Source of the DNA: Liolophura sinensis
Lineage: Eukaryota; Mollusca; Polyplacophora; Chitonida; Chitonidae
Assembly (NCBI RefSeq): GCF_032854445.1
Contig: NC_088301.1
Location: 10,350,281 to 10,414,280, forward strand
Direction of reading: 5' to 3'
Length of the DNA: 64,000 nucleotides
Shown here piece after piece: positions 11,266 to 64,000 of the stretch. The notes under the pieces are model-generated. The model ran no database searches. It saw only the letters and a program-made list of their open reading frames with translations, and was not told where the DNA came from. Numbering within the stretch: the first letter of the stretch is position 1; each line of letters starts with the position of its first letter. A program made the position numbers and the translations under genes.

Positions 11266-12331
11266 ATGGGGAAAGATTATTACAAAATTTTGGGCATCGA
11301 CAAAGGAGCCAACGACGATGTTATCAAGAAGGCGTATCGGAAAATGGGCCCTCAAATACCATCCGGACAAGAATAAGTCCCCGGGGGCTGAAGACAAATT
11401 CAAGGAGATTGCTGAAGCGTTCGATGTCCTGAGTGACTCAAAGAAGCGGGAGATATACGACAAATACGGCGAGGAAGGATTAAAACAGGGGGCCGGTGCA
11501 CCCCCTGGAGGTGGCAATCCTGGCGGACCGCAAACCTACACTTTCCAAGGAGATCCCCACGAAACATTCAGAATGTTTTTTGGTGATGAAAACCCATTCG
11601 GAAGCTTCTTTTCGTTTGGTGGCGGTCCTGGCATGTCAGGCGGTTCCAGGACCTTCCGTTTCGGCCCTGGTGGTGGACAAGAAGATATGGAAGTGGACGA
11701 CGACCCGTTCGCAAGCTTCGGCGGTTCTCACGGCATGCACGGGTTCCAAAGTCGAGGTCCACGGATGGGAAACAGACCAAAGAAGCAGGACGCCCCGATC
11801 ACAAGGGACTTGCAAGTGTCATTAGAGGACATATACAAAGGATGCACCAAGCGACTGAAAATCACCAAGAAGGTGATCGGTTCCGATGGATCGGTGAGAT
11901 CAGAGGATAAAGTACTGACAATTGAAGTGAAGCCAGGCTGGAAAGCCGGCACCAAGATCACCTTCCCCAAGGAGGGAGACCAAAGGCCTAACAGTGTGCC
12001 AGCAGATGTTGTGTTTGTGATCAAAGACAAACCTCATCCCACGTTTGTACGGGATGGTAGTGACTTGAGGTACAAGGCCAAAATAACTCTCAGAGACTCT
12101 TTGTGTGGAACAACACTTCAAGTACCAACTATAGACGGAAGGACCATTCCTTTGCGGCTGACTGAGGTGATTAAACCATCCAGTACGAAGAGGATACAGG
12201 GGGAGGGGTTACCAATGCCTAAACAACCAAACAGGCGTGGTGATCTTATTATCGAATTTGACATTAAATATCCAAGTTCTTTATCAACCAATGTGAAGGA
12301 GATTTTAAGTGATTGTCTACCAAGATCATAG
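11266..12331 (+). CDS. DNAJB: Class-B Hsp40 co-chaperone (DNAJB1/4/5-like), intronless, one-base frameshift
   Basis: Hsp40 proteins bind client proteins and stimulate the Hsp70 ATPase in the cytosol. The ATG at 11266 opens [20 protein letters not shown], the start of a J domain. An extra G in the GGG run at 11346-11348 shifts the frame after AYRKM; the second frame continues with LKYHPDKNK (HPD motif intact), the rest of the J domain, a Gly/Phe-rich linker ([12 protein letters not shown]), and two C-terminal substrate-binding domains (containing [18 protein letters not shown] and [13 protein letters not shown]) to the TAG at 12331. Without the extra base the protein would be 354 aa, close to the 337-348 aa of human DNAJB1/4/5. 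As written, translation from 11266 ends early, and from the next in-frame ATG (11318) gives 337 aa lacking the start of the J domain. No introns are seen. The long intact remainder and strong promoter favour a sequencing error or very recent mutation over an old pseudogene. Confidence 0.9.
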
Positions 12332-14184
12332 CATATAGGAACAGTGTAATTTAAGAATGACGTTTATTTAAGTTGATATTTTGTACCTCATTTGAATTTT
12401 GTTGGAGTGATGCGATGTACACTTGGTACATATGTCAAGCCCAGGCTGTGGTGATGTGTTGTGTACAGTATCCCACTTGCTGAACAGTTTTGCACATTGT
12501 AATTAATGTGTTAGGCATGGATGAACAGTTCCTTTGAGGACAATGACTACAGCAGTGCCTGCCAAGTATTATTTCAAATTATGTGGCATTGAAATAACTA
12601 ATTTATGTTGAATATATGAGATTGCTTGAGGTACAGGATTAAAACCTATGAGTTAAAATTTGTGTAGCAATGTTTGTTTATGGGATTTATGAATATCAGT
12701 ATCCCATCACAAAGATTTCGAACAAGTGTTTAAACACATTTATGTTACCATTACTGAAGTCATTAAACATGTTTTATGTGTCACACCTGTAAAGGAAAAA
12801 AAATCCCCTTCAAAATTTTGTTTGTCCACCTGTAAGATCAAGATATTATTTTGTGCTTAAGATAACAGTAAAAAGTTAAATCAAATAATTTAATTTAAGG
12901 TTCACAAAGCAATTGTCATTTGCCAGAGAAAATGTTTTACAAGAAGATCAGTTACTGATAATCTCACAGCTTATGTGAAAATGTCCAAACAAAACAAGGA
13001 TCCTGATGTTAATTTTAATGGGAAAGTAAACCAATGATTTTGTATCAAAAACATTTCAAGATTAGTTGATTGTCAGATTGTATAATTGTTAATAAAATTG
13101 AGAGTGTACATCGAATTTCAAACAATGTGTACTGTAAGATTGCGTTGACTGTGTAATTGTATATAATAGGCTTTAAGTATTTCATCTTGAATAATTCTTT
13201 GAAGTGTAAACTGCATGTTATCTAAAGAACTTGAAGCCTTACTGCTGTAGCAGACTTTCCTCTAGTTTGATAAGTAATATGTGATCACTGAGAATATGGC
13301 TTAATTGTGCAGTTTTCACGTCTTGGGCTCTAAGTAAGAGCATTGAATTAGTCTGCTAATGGCCAGTGGTCAGATTTGGTTTCATTGACCTAGTAACAGT
13401 GGTTTGAAATTTGGATTAAGAGTTGCTCATTTAGAGTGAAAACTCCTGGGGCAGTAAACCTGATCCCAAAGTTCTGCCAAGACGTTAGTCATCTCTATAC
13501 ACTATTTGAGGTCTCTGTTGCCATGGAGATACAGCGTGATGCAGTACAGAAGTTTATTCATAGACATTGAAGGCTTGTAAACAAGCTTAGTTGAGCAGAG
13601 TGTCTTGAGTGGAGAAGTGGTCTTAATATGGTAGAATAGTCTGACAAACTCAGTAGATTTATGCAGAGTTGTTTCCAGATGGGTAATTGACTTGTGAATG
13701 ATATGTATTGTTTTACTAGCTGGTATAGTTATAACAAGCCCAACAAACAAAGAAAAAAAAGGAAATTTATCTTTAGTACAGCAAATGTTGCTTCAACAAT
13801 CATAATTTTAGGACATCTCTGCTGTTGAGATAAATGACTCATCAGCTGATATTGCCAGGAAACACACATTTACCCTCTACTAAATGTATAAAAACAGAGA
13901 CAGGAGAGAGTGAATAATGCCTGGCATTGAAGGAGAAATCTGGGAGTGGAAGGGTGGAACTGTACGGAAGAAACCAGATGTTTCATCACTACATGTGAAA
14001 TTGTGCAAATTAACTGGTTTGCTTGCTACAGGTGGGCATGGTTGTTTTTATTGATGTCTGTACGGGGATGGAGGAGTATACATGTTGTTGTAGTATGCAG
14101 CCAGTAGTATTCATCTGGATTTCTTGGATTGACTCGTATAAATATAAAACATCCAAGTCACCCATTGGTCTATAACCAAAGCTT
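12332..14184 (+). other. DNAJB 3' UTR and downstream intergenic DNA
   Basis: No second gene seen. The sequence just after the stop codon is AT-rich as expected for a 3' UTR; an AATAAA lies at 13091-13096. Beyond about 13.2 kb I see only unannotated AT-rich DNA. Confidence 0.45.
13091..13096 (+). promoter_or_regulatory. Candidate polyadenylation signal for DNAJB
   Basis: AATAAA, 760 bases after the stop codon, followed by a GTGT-containing stretch. It is the clearest canonical hexamer downstream of the gene that I found; transcript data would be needed to fix the real 3' end. Confidence 0.4.
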
Positions 14185-14200
14185 CGAAGTCAGTTTGACC

Positions 14201-14563
14201 GGCCCGGATAGCACAGTTGGTAGAGCGTCCGCTTCGGGACCGGTAGATCCAGGATCAATCCTTGGTCGAGTCACACCTAAGACTTTAAAAGAGGAAGTTG
14301 TAACTTCCTCGCTTGGCGTTCAGCATGAAGGGGATAGTGCAACGACTGGTTGACCCGTATCAGTATAATGGCTCGGGCGGGGCGGCTTACTTACCTTCGG
14401 TAAGTCGTCTCAGTGATGCAGCACTAAATAAAAGAGCGGTGGAAATCCGTCCTGCAACAAGGAGGCACATTACACGTGCATGCACCCTAATGATTCCTTC
14501 GTCGTCATATGACTGAAAAATTGTTGAGAACGACGTTAAACCCCAAGCACTCACTCACTCACT
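14201..14563 (+). mobile_element. SINE-B, full length, with 13-bp target-site duplication
   Basis: A tRNA-like head (TAGCACAGTTGGTAGAGCG fits a pol III A box; GGATCAATCCTTGG a B box), a body with AAGGGGATAGTGCAACGACT and GTCGTCATATGACTGAAAAA blocks, and a (CACT)n tail. It is flanked by an exact 13-bp direct repeat, CGAAGTCAGTTTG, at 14185-14197 and 14564-14576, which is the hallmark of a clean retroposition. The head should not be called a tRNA gene: the cloverleaf is degenerate and the body continues without a terminator. Confidence 0.85.
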
Positions 14564-14624
14564 CGAAGTCAGTTTGTGTAACTTGACGTGGAAAAGATGT
14601 CATTTCAGTGGTGCTCGAAATTTA

Positions 14625-14690
14625 ATTTCGTCGTCATATGACTGAAAAATAGTTGAGTATGACATTAGACACCAAACACTTCCTCGAAAT
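14625..14690 (+). mobile_element. SINE-B 3' fragment
   Basis: Contains TTTCGTCGTCATATGACTGA followed by AAAATAGTTGAGTATGACAT, matching the 3' end of the SINE-B just upstream, without a (CACT)n tail. Confidence 0.65.
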
Positions 14691-14699
14691 TTGATTCGT

Positions 14700-16170
14700 G
14701 CGAGTGGTTGACAGTGTTGAGCAATTGCTGTTATCAGTTGTGAGATGTCTGCACCCACAGTATGGTGTGGTCATCAGGCATATCACAAGTTGCTACTTCA
14801 TGATGAAATGGGCCCCAGATGTTTGGAATTCCTGTTTTTTACGAACTTCTAAATTAAATGGGAGAATATTATACACGGAAACTGCAGCAGCCGGTTAAAG
14901 CCTTTTTTAACGGCTGAATTATTTGATTATTATTTAACGCCATACTCAAGAATATTTCATTTGTGTGAAGGAATTGAATATCAACATCTCAGGATGTTTT
15001 ATGTGGATTCAGCAGTACCGGTATCAAACCTGGAACGGGTTCTATGTAGCTCTGGGATGAAGATTATTGTATGTGTAACTACAGATTGTAAATGGCATGA
15101 TGTGCTGCATGACCTGTTACCTTGGTTGCATTTAATTCACTGAATCTATACCTTAATCAAGAACTGTTTTATTCTCTGTAAGGATTTCAACGGATTTCCG
15201 CTACACTAAAAGCAGGATTTATGTGGCTGCGGCATGTAAAGTGATAATATCCAGGGTGACCAGCTTTAAAAATATGGCATAAAGCATGTAAGTTAAAATA
15301 TTCACTACAGTTAGTTTATTCTAGAATTGTGAAGATCTGTGCATGTGAATGTGTGTTGTAACTGCAGAAGCCCAGATGATACCTTGTGATCCACGTGTTG
15401 TAAACAGCTAGAACTGGGTTATCAGGTGACCTAGCTATTTGCTTACCCCAGGGGCTGTGGATGATTATGTTGACAGGCAGGAATCTAGGCACTCTGGAAA
15501 ATTCTGCCGGTACTGCTAGCTTTTATATTTCTCAGCTCAACGATTACAGGATATAGGTCGCAGGCTGTTTTTGTAAGCAGGCCTATGGCACAAAATGTTC
15601 TGGAGAATTCTCAGCTGATTTTGTGTGCAGAATTGATTTTCATAGCCAGCCTATGGCTATCTTAGACACATGTTGGAACTAGGCATCCTCACACATGCTC
15701 AACGTGAAATGGGACACTCCTGTAGTTTGACATGATGGTTGTTACCGTTTCAGGCCGACAGGGACAGAGGTTTCACCAAGCTACCTGAATTCTGTAGTGA
15801 CCACAGAAAATGCATACAAGATCTAACAGAGACCTTTACTTAGAAGTTTAACGCATAACTTGTAACTTCAAACTAGAATCACAGGTTACAAGATGAACTA
15901 CTAACTAAAGGTCTACATTATCTCGAGGTTGGGAGCCCCAACAACACTGAAGAGCTACATGTAAGCTATTTTGAAGCAGAGTTGTCAGTAGGCTTGAGCA
16001 GTTCATGGCAGGCTTCAGTTGGGCTTGGCACACATGTAGAGGTAATTATATGACAATCCAAAACTTCATTTCTGTATGCGAAAACTACTGTGTCCTGCAT
16101 TGAACCATTCAGCAAATGATGTGTATGTATGTAGGTCTAGCACTGAACTAAAAGGTACCAATACCATCTT
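14700..16170. other. Intergenic stretch
   Basis: No exon recognised. A short SINE-A 3' fragment (TTTAACGCCATACTCAAGAA) is at about 14933-14962. The remainder has no visible repeat structure. Confidence 0.45.
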
Positions 16171-16179
16171 CAATCTTTT

Positions 16180-16375
16180 CGCATATGGTAGAGCAACTTT
16201 CAGAGCAGTTCACGCACATTTATTAATTTGATTTTGGAGATAAACTACTATTAGTTGGATTGGCCAATTTCAGGGCTTCACAAAAAGTATAATGTGGTCA
16301 ATCTACACAGAATAATGCCTTAAGAAATATGCTTGAATAAACGCCTTGCAAACATGCGAAAAGATTGAAGAATTA
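16180..16375 (+). repeat. Dispersed repeat D1 copy
   Basis: Shares an ordered set of words (TTTGATTTTGGAGATAAAC, CAATTTCAGGGCTTCACAAA, TGCTTGAATAAACGCC, ACATGCGAAAAGATTGAAG) with 47480-47640, 63075-63262 and, inverted, 36000-36165. No coding capacity and no obvious terminal repeats; class unknown. Confidence 0.65.
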
Positions 16376-16479
16376 CAGTAGTATATATACATGAATAAAT
16401 GTATGTCTCTGTCAACTTTACGATGTTACAAAAATGCAGACATCGTATAATGTTGTCTCAGTTAATAGTTAATCTGCAT

Positions 16480-16625
16480 TGATTGATTTATTTATTGATT
16501 ACTGTTTAACACTAAGCCTATGTACAAGAATTTTCCACATCATCATACCAGATCTGGTTTATGGATGGAGGAAGATGTAATGAACCACTGACCTTCAGCA
16601 GGTAACTGACAAACCTCCTGACTTA
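16480..16625 (-). mobile_element. Degenerate SINE-A/C-like fragment
   Basis: TTTATTTATTGATTACTGTT followed by TTAACACTAAGCC, ACAAGAATTTTCCAC and GGATGGAGGAAGATG mirrors the 3' domain common to SINE-A and SINE-C, strongly diverged. Confidence 0.4.
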
Positions 16626-16773
16626 ATCTTCTCGAATTTTCATAAAGTCAGTATACATGTACATGTAATGGGGAGGCAGCAGGTTACATGAACAATGTTA
16701 CAACGTAGCTACTATAACGTCATCTTGCCTTAAATCTGACATCTAAATGAGCTGAGAAAAAACATCAGAATCC

Positions 16774-17046
16774 TGTGGCTGGGCGTTGGATTTGGCCCCA
16801 TTGCACGGAAATTGGTTTCAGTGTGAAGGAGGTCAGGTGGAAGGAAATAGTCCCTTTGAACACCTGTGGCTGGGCGTTGGATTTGGCCCCATTGCACGGA
16901 AATTGGTTTCAGTGTGAAGGAGGTCAGGTGGAAGGAAATAGTCCCTTTGCACACCTGTGGCTGGGCGTTGGATTTGGCCCCATTGCACGGAAATTGGTTT
17001 CAGTGTGAAGGAGGTCAGGTGGAAGGAAATAGTCCCTTTGAACACT
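16774..17046 (+). repeat. Three tandem copies of a 91-bp unit
   Basis: Three almost identical 91-bp units starting near 16774, 16865 and 16956 (each with GGCTGGGCGTTGGATTTGG and CACGGAAATTGGTTTCAG). The copies differ at one or two positions, so the triplication is recent. The unit has long open frames on both strands only because of its repetition; 91 is not a multiple of three, so the frame rotates. Confidence 0.93.
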
Positions 17047-17953
17047 ACATTTAAACATGTAAGTGACGTGAGCAGTAATCATGCTGCCGAAATCAGGATT
17101 AGAACTCGAACCTTTATTATTGGTTGTCAAGCTGTTTATGAATAGGCATGCTCCACCTGCACTCATACTTATACATAATTATGAGTGGGGTAAATGTCCT
17201 AAAATTATACCCCAAAAGCACAATATTAGAGGCAAAAACATGTCATAATACAACCTACATTCCAAGCATGCCTCAAAACACCTTCTGTAAGATCAACTCT
17301 CAGAACTCTCAGATTCAGACAAAATGTGCAAAGTCCTGGGTGAAAGTTCAGGTCATTTACCATAGGTCAAAACAAAAACAAACATCAGTTAGAATAGGTC
17401 AGGTACAAGAATTTATTCAACTATACAGTACTTTTTGCAAAATGACAACCATGTAAAACATTCAATGTTCAAAGATAGCATCCGTGCTGTGATACCTGTA
17501 CTCCATATGACATTGCAATACGTAAAACTTACCTATGGCAGAGGAATTCTCAGTTCTCTCGTTTGTTGTCAAATTAAATCAAATGTTCACCTAGTATAAC
17601 AGAAATGACTGTGTCCAGAATCAGGACAACTGAAGTCCTTTTGTTGGATTTAGTAAAAAAAATATTATTCCACAAACATGAACTGGAGATATTCAGAAAC
17701 GAAACCAGGTTGCGTTCAAGCACATAGCTATTGCCATCTGTTAACCACTGCCTCTGTACCTGGATACCAGCCAGGCTGGGAGACTTGGCTTGGCTTTCTC
17801 TGACATTTTACTCAACACCTGGCAAGTGTTAGACATGAGGTAATAAAGATGTATTGACGTAAAACGTGAAGAGCTGCCTGGCTTAAACGTAGAAAACTGG
17901 CAAGTGAGCTCATATATGTGTATCCATAGGCTTAACTGGAGACGAGTGAATCA

Positions 17954-18090
17954 GGGGCCGGTTTCACGAACCATACTTAGTGTTAAGTTGCCCTTAACTA
18001 AGTGTACTTTATATCTACAACATCTCTACATTGTCATGGTAGTTAAGAGCTGACTTAGCCAAGTGAGCTTCATAACTTCAGCAACAGGCC
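17954..18090 (+). mobile_element. Foldback (MITE-like) element F1, copy 1
   Basis: Begins GGGGCCGGTTTCACGAA and ends near CAACAGGCC, with CTTAACTAAGTG and GGTAGTTAAG inside. A second copy in the opposite orientation lies at 37337-37466, where the ends GGGGCC and GGCCCC are intact inverted repeats. Non-autonomous; no coding sequence. Confidence 0.6.
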
Positions 18091-18295
18091 TAGAGACATG
18101 TCGTGACAAATATCATTTATCATGACCACAGGTGCGTGTGTACAATAATATGTAAACCACCTGGGTTTTGCCAAAAATTACAAACGATTACGACAAATGT
18201 AACCTGCACATCAGGTAGAAGATACTGATTTATTTTGTCTATTTCTTTTAGCCAAACAGATAAGCAGGTCCTGTCACTACATACATGTATACCAG

Positions 18296-18480
18296 TACTG
18301 TAAATTGTCAGCCTTTTCAAGCACTTTTTCCAGTGGAATTTACGCATACAATTATGATGAATAGACGACACCAAAAATGATTCACTTGTGTCAACAAAAA
18401 TGCAAGCTTCATAAAACTGTGCAGATTATTTCTCTACACTCCATAGTTTTCTCAAGCTGTTTCAAAATATTGTTCACAGT
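18296..18480 (-). repeat. Dispersed repeat D2, inverted copy
   Basis: Reverse orientation of the sequence seen at 23985-24160 and 51893-52090: shared words include TTTTTCCAGTGGAATTTACG, GCATACAATTATGATG and TCTCTACACTCCATAGTTTT. Not coding; class unknown. Confidence 0.6.
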
Positions 18481-19507
18481 AGTGGTTGAAAAATTAGGTT
18501 AGTTACATGAACCACTACCGGTACTGACAGTTTTCGAGTAACAGTGTTTTTTTTTTTAATCTTTGACAAGATAAGGCATTAGGTTTATTTGAAACAGCCA
18601 CGATTGTATCAGATGTCAGAAATGTGCCTCTACATCACAGACTTCACTGGTCACTAACACATTCCAGTAATCATGATTTCTAACCAGTGGTAAACAGGAC
18701 CATATGAACAACATAAAACAACGTATTCTGTTTGAGTAGGCCTAATGATGTGAGTACACGAAAAGTTCACAGATCTGCATTAGCGGCAAACTCATTTCTA
18801 GTAGACAGCACTAATACTATTCATGTTTCCAATTTAATCCTTTATCTACATAACCTACAAAGTTTGTACAAAGCTAGGATTTCCAGTCAGTCATCTGAAC
18901 TTTTGAAAATCATGTAAAAGCTGAAAATAGGATTCCTTTTCATCCACGCTCAATGTGACAACCATTAGTAACATGTACTGCAACAATACATTAAACTACT
19001 TTAAATGTGCAGTGAAGTATCAGCCTGTTTATTACTAGACATGGACAAAAATGGACTGCTTGGTTAAAGTCATGCCTGTGTATTTACCATGTTTCCTACC
19101 TCTTTGTTCTTCAGATCTGCAGTATGTTTTTGTTCCTCGGATTTGCAGTATGATATATCTCTAGACTGACCACCACTAGAAATCAACATATTTATCAGAT
19201 CAGGCCTTCGTCTAGGACAAGAAAGCTTCATCTGACAGCCCATTCATTTCATCATGCCATACACCTTTCATGTTATTCATGTTGACCATGATACAAAGGT
19301 TTTGACACACTGTTCACACACTCATACCAGCTCACCACATGTACATTTCTTCTGTGATACTGACACATCACATATTTACAGTCACCAAGCCGTTGAGGAT
19401 TGCTCGGGCTGCTTGTTAATTTCTGTCAAAGCACCACATGCTTTCACCACAGCAAGGAGATTTAAACAAAGCTTCTACTATTCACCTCTTCTGATACATA
19501 CAGCATG

Positions 19508-19513
19508 TTTATT
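19508..19513 (-). promoter_or_regulatory. Candidate RAD54L polyadenylation signal
   Basis: AATAAA on the minus strand, about 180 bases after the RAD54L stop codon (19696-19694). Position is plausible for a short 3' UTR; not confirmed by any downstream GT-rich element I can be sure of. Confidence 0.4.
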
Positions 19514-19693
19514 ACCAGTAAGGGATTTGGTCATATAGTGTGTACATTTTGGTTCAAACTTGGTGGTAAAAATGGCACCTTGTTGATCTCCATCAGGATG
19601 TGCACTGTTTTTCTGTCCCTGGCACTCAAAAACAGATTATCTGTTCCTTGGTGGAGTGCCTCATGTCAGTGCTGCCAGGGTGTAGATGTTCAG

Positions 19694-50144
<30,451 letters not shown>

Positions 50145-50522
50145 CCTTTATTTCAGTCTTGCGTAACAATAACGCTGACTCATAAGCGGTGTGGAAAACA
50201 CAACCGTCACATTGTTCTACACTCTAGAACATTCGCTGTATCAATCGTCCCCACCAAAAACGCTGATTTAAAGAACCGTCGATCTTCTCAACACTCGTGT
50301 TCGAAAGTAGCCGCCATTTTCGTAGAGAACGTAGCCTTTGACTTCCGGCCAGGTCACACGGAGACAACCAATCAAATCGACTTTGGTGGAGACGGCGCTT
50401 CCCTTCATGGTGGGACCGACGCTGTTAGTGGGTCAGATTTGGGTGAAAGAAATGGTCAAATTTTGACTTCCATCCTCATTATTTGACCATCGGATGGCGG
50501 AAGGGGAAGCTGAGATTTAACT
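50145..50522. promoter_or_regulatory. Head-to-head RAD54L/DOT1L promoter interval
   Basis: The 378 bp between the two divergent start codons are richer in CpG than the flanks. Motifs seen: YY1-type CCGCCATTTT (50311-50320), ETS-type ACTTCCGG (50341-50348), and CCAAT (50368-50372). No TATA box is evident on either side. This set is typical of TATA-less bidirectional housekeeping promoters. Transcription start sites are not known, so both 5' UTRs also lie in this interval. Confidence 0.7.
50494..50520 (+). CDS. Upstream ORF in the DOT1L leader
   Basis: ATG GCG GAA GGG GAA GCT GAG ATT TAA (MAEGEAEI): eight codons whose stop is two bases before the DOT1L ATG. The uORF start has G at +4. Placement would force a ribosome to terminate next to the main start, or to bypass the uORF by leaky scanning. 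It matters only if transcription starts upstream of 50494. Confidence 0.5.
   Translation: MAEGEAEI

Positions 50523-64000
<13,478 letters not shown>

Larger units (their letters stand above)
17050..19507. other. Region between the 91-bp repeat and the RAD54L 3' end
   Basis: No gene recognised. It contains the foldback element at 17954-18090 and a D2 repeat at 18296-18480. Part of the right end may be RAD54L 3' UTR. Confidence 0.45.

Noticed and set aside
11266-12331. Programmed ribosomal frameshift in the Hsp40 gene
   Set aside because: No slippery heptamer or known precedent in the family; a one-base G-run error or mutation is simpler.
14201-14275. tRNA gene
   Set aside because: Has A- and B-box-like words but a degenerate cloverleaf and continues into a SINE body with target-site duplication.

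Overview
This is animal nuclear DNA: split genes with GT-AG introns, long repeat-rich introns, and low gene density. The dispersed repeats include tRNA-headed SINEs with (ATAA)n or (CACT)n tails that look like ones I associate with marine molluscs. A mollusc, perhaps a gastropod, is therefore my best guess, but that rests on recognition and not on a database match.

Layout. (1) 1-3025: 5' part of a small secreted-protein gene on the minus strand (signal-peptide exon 2897-2833, second exon 1082-924), with a TATA/CRE-type promoter at 2989-3025. It resembles the C-terminal domain of transcobalamin/intrinsic-factor proteins (DUF4430-like). An unplaced candidate exon lies at 1-177. (2) 3.1-11 kb: intergenic, with a 47-bp tandem array with higher-order structure (3838-5412), a 46-47-bp array (6548-6925), a TA microsatellite, foldback elements and SINEs. 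(3) 10.98-13.1 kb: an intronless class-B Hsp40 (DNAJB1/4/5-like) gene with a perfect four-unit heat-shock element, a CRE, and one extra G that breaks the J-domain frame. (4) 19.5-50.1 kb: a complete RAD54L gene on the minus strand. It has 21 coding exons and a predicted 748-aa protein whose exon phases all join. Its introns hold a 2.4-kb CACACC-type satellite, a decayed piggyBac element, several SINE families, MITE-like elements, and partial tandem copies of two of its own exons. (5) 50.1-64 kb: a ~380-bp head-to-head promoter, then the first five exons of DOT1L (H3K79 methyltransferase) on the plus strand, running off the right edge. DOT1L introns hold a 79-bp array (~20 copies) and a GTGTAC-rich array.

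Functional links. RAD54L is the Swi2/Snf2 motor that works with RAD51 in homologous recombination. DOT1L writes H3K79 methylation. They share one promoter interval carrying YY1, ETS and CCAAT motifs, so coordinated expression is plausible but is an inference. The Hsp40 promoter points to heat-shock-factor control.

The most unusual structures are the RAD54L exon partial copies (31.4-31.85 kb), which have captured an inverted piece of the satellite lying 3.5 kb away, and the set of SINE families that seem to share a 3' domain while carrying different heads. Most remaining sequence is intronic or intergenic with no recognisable gene.
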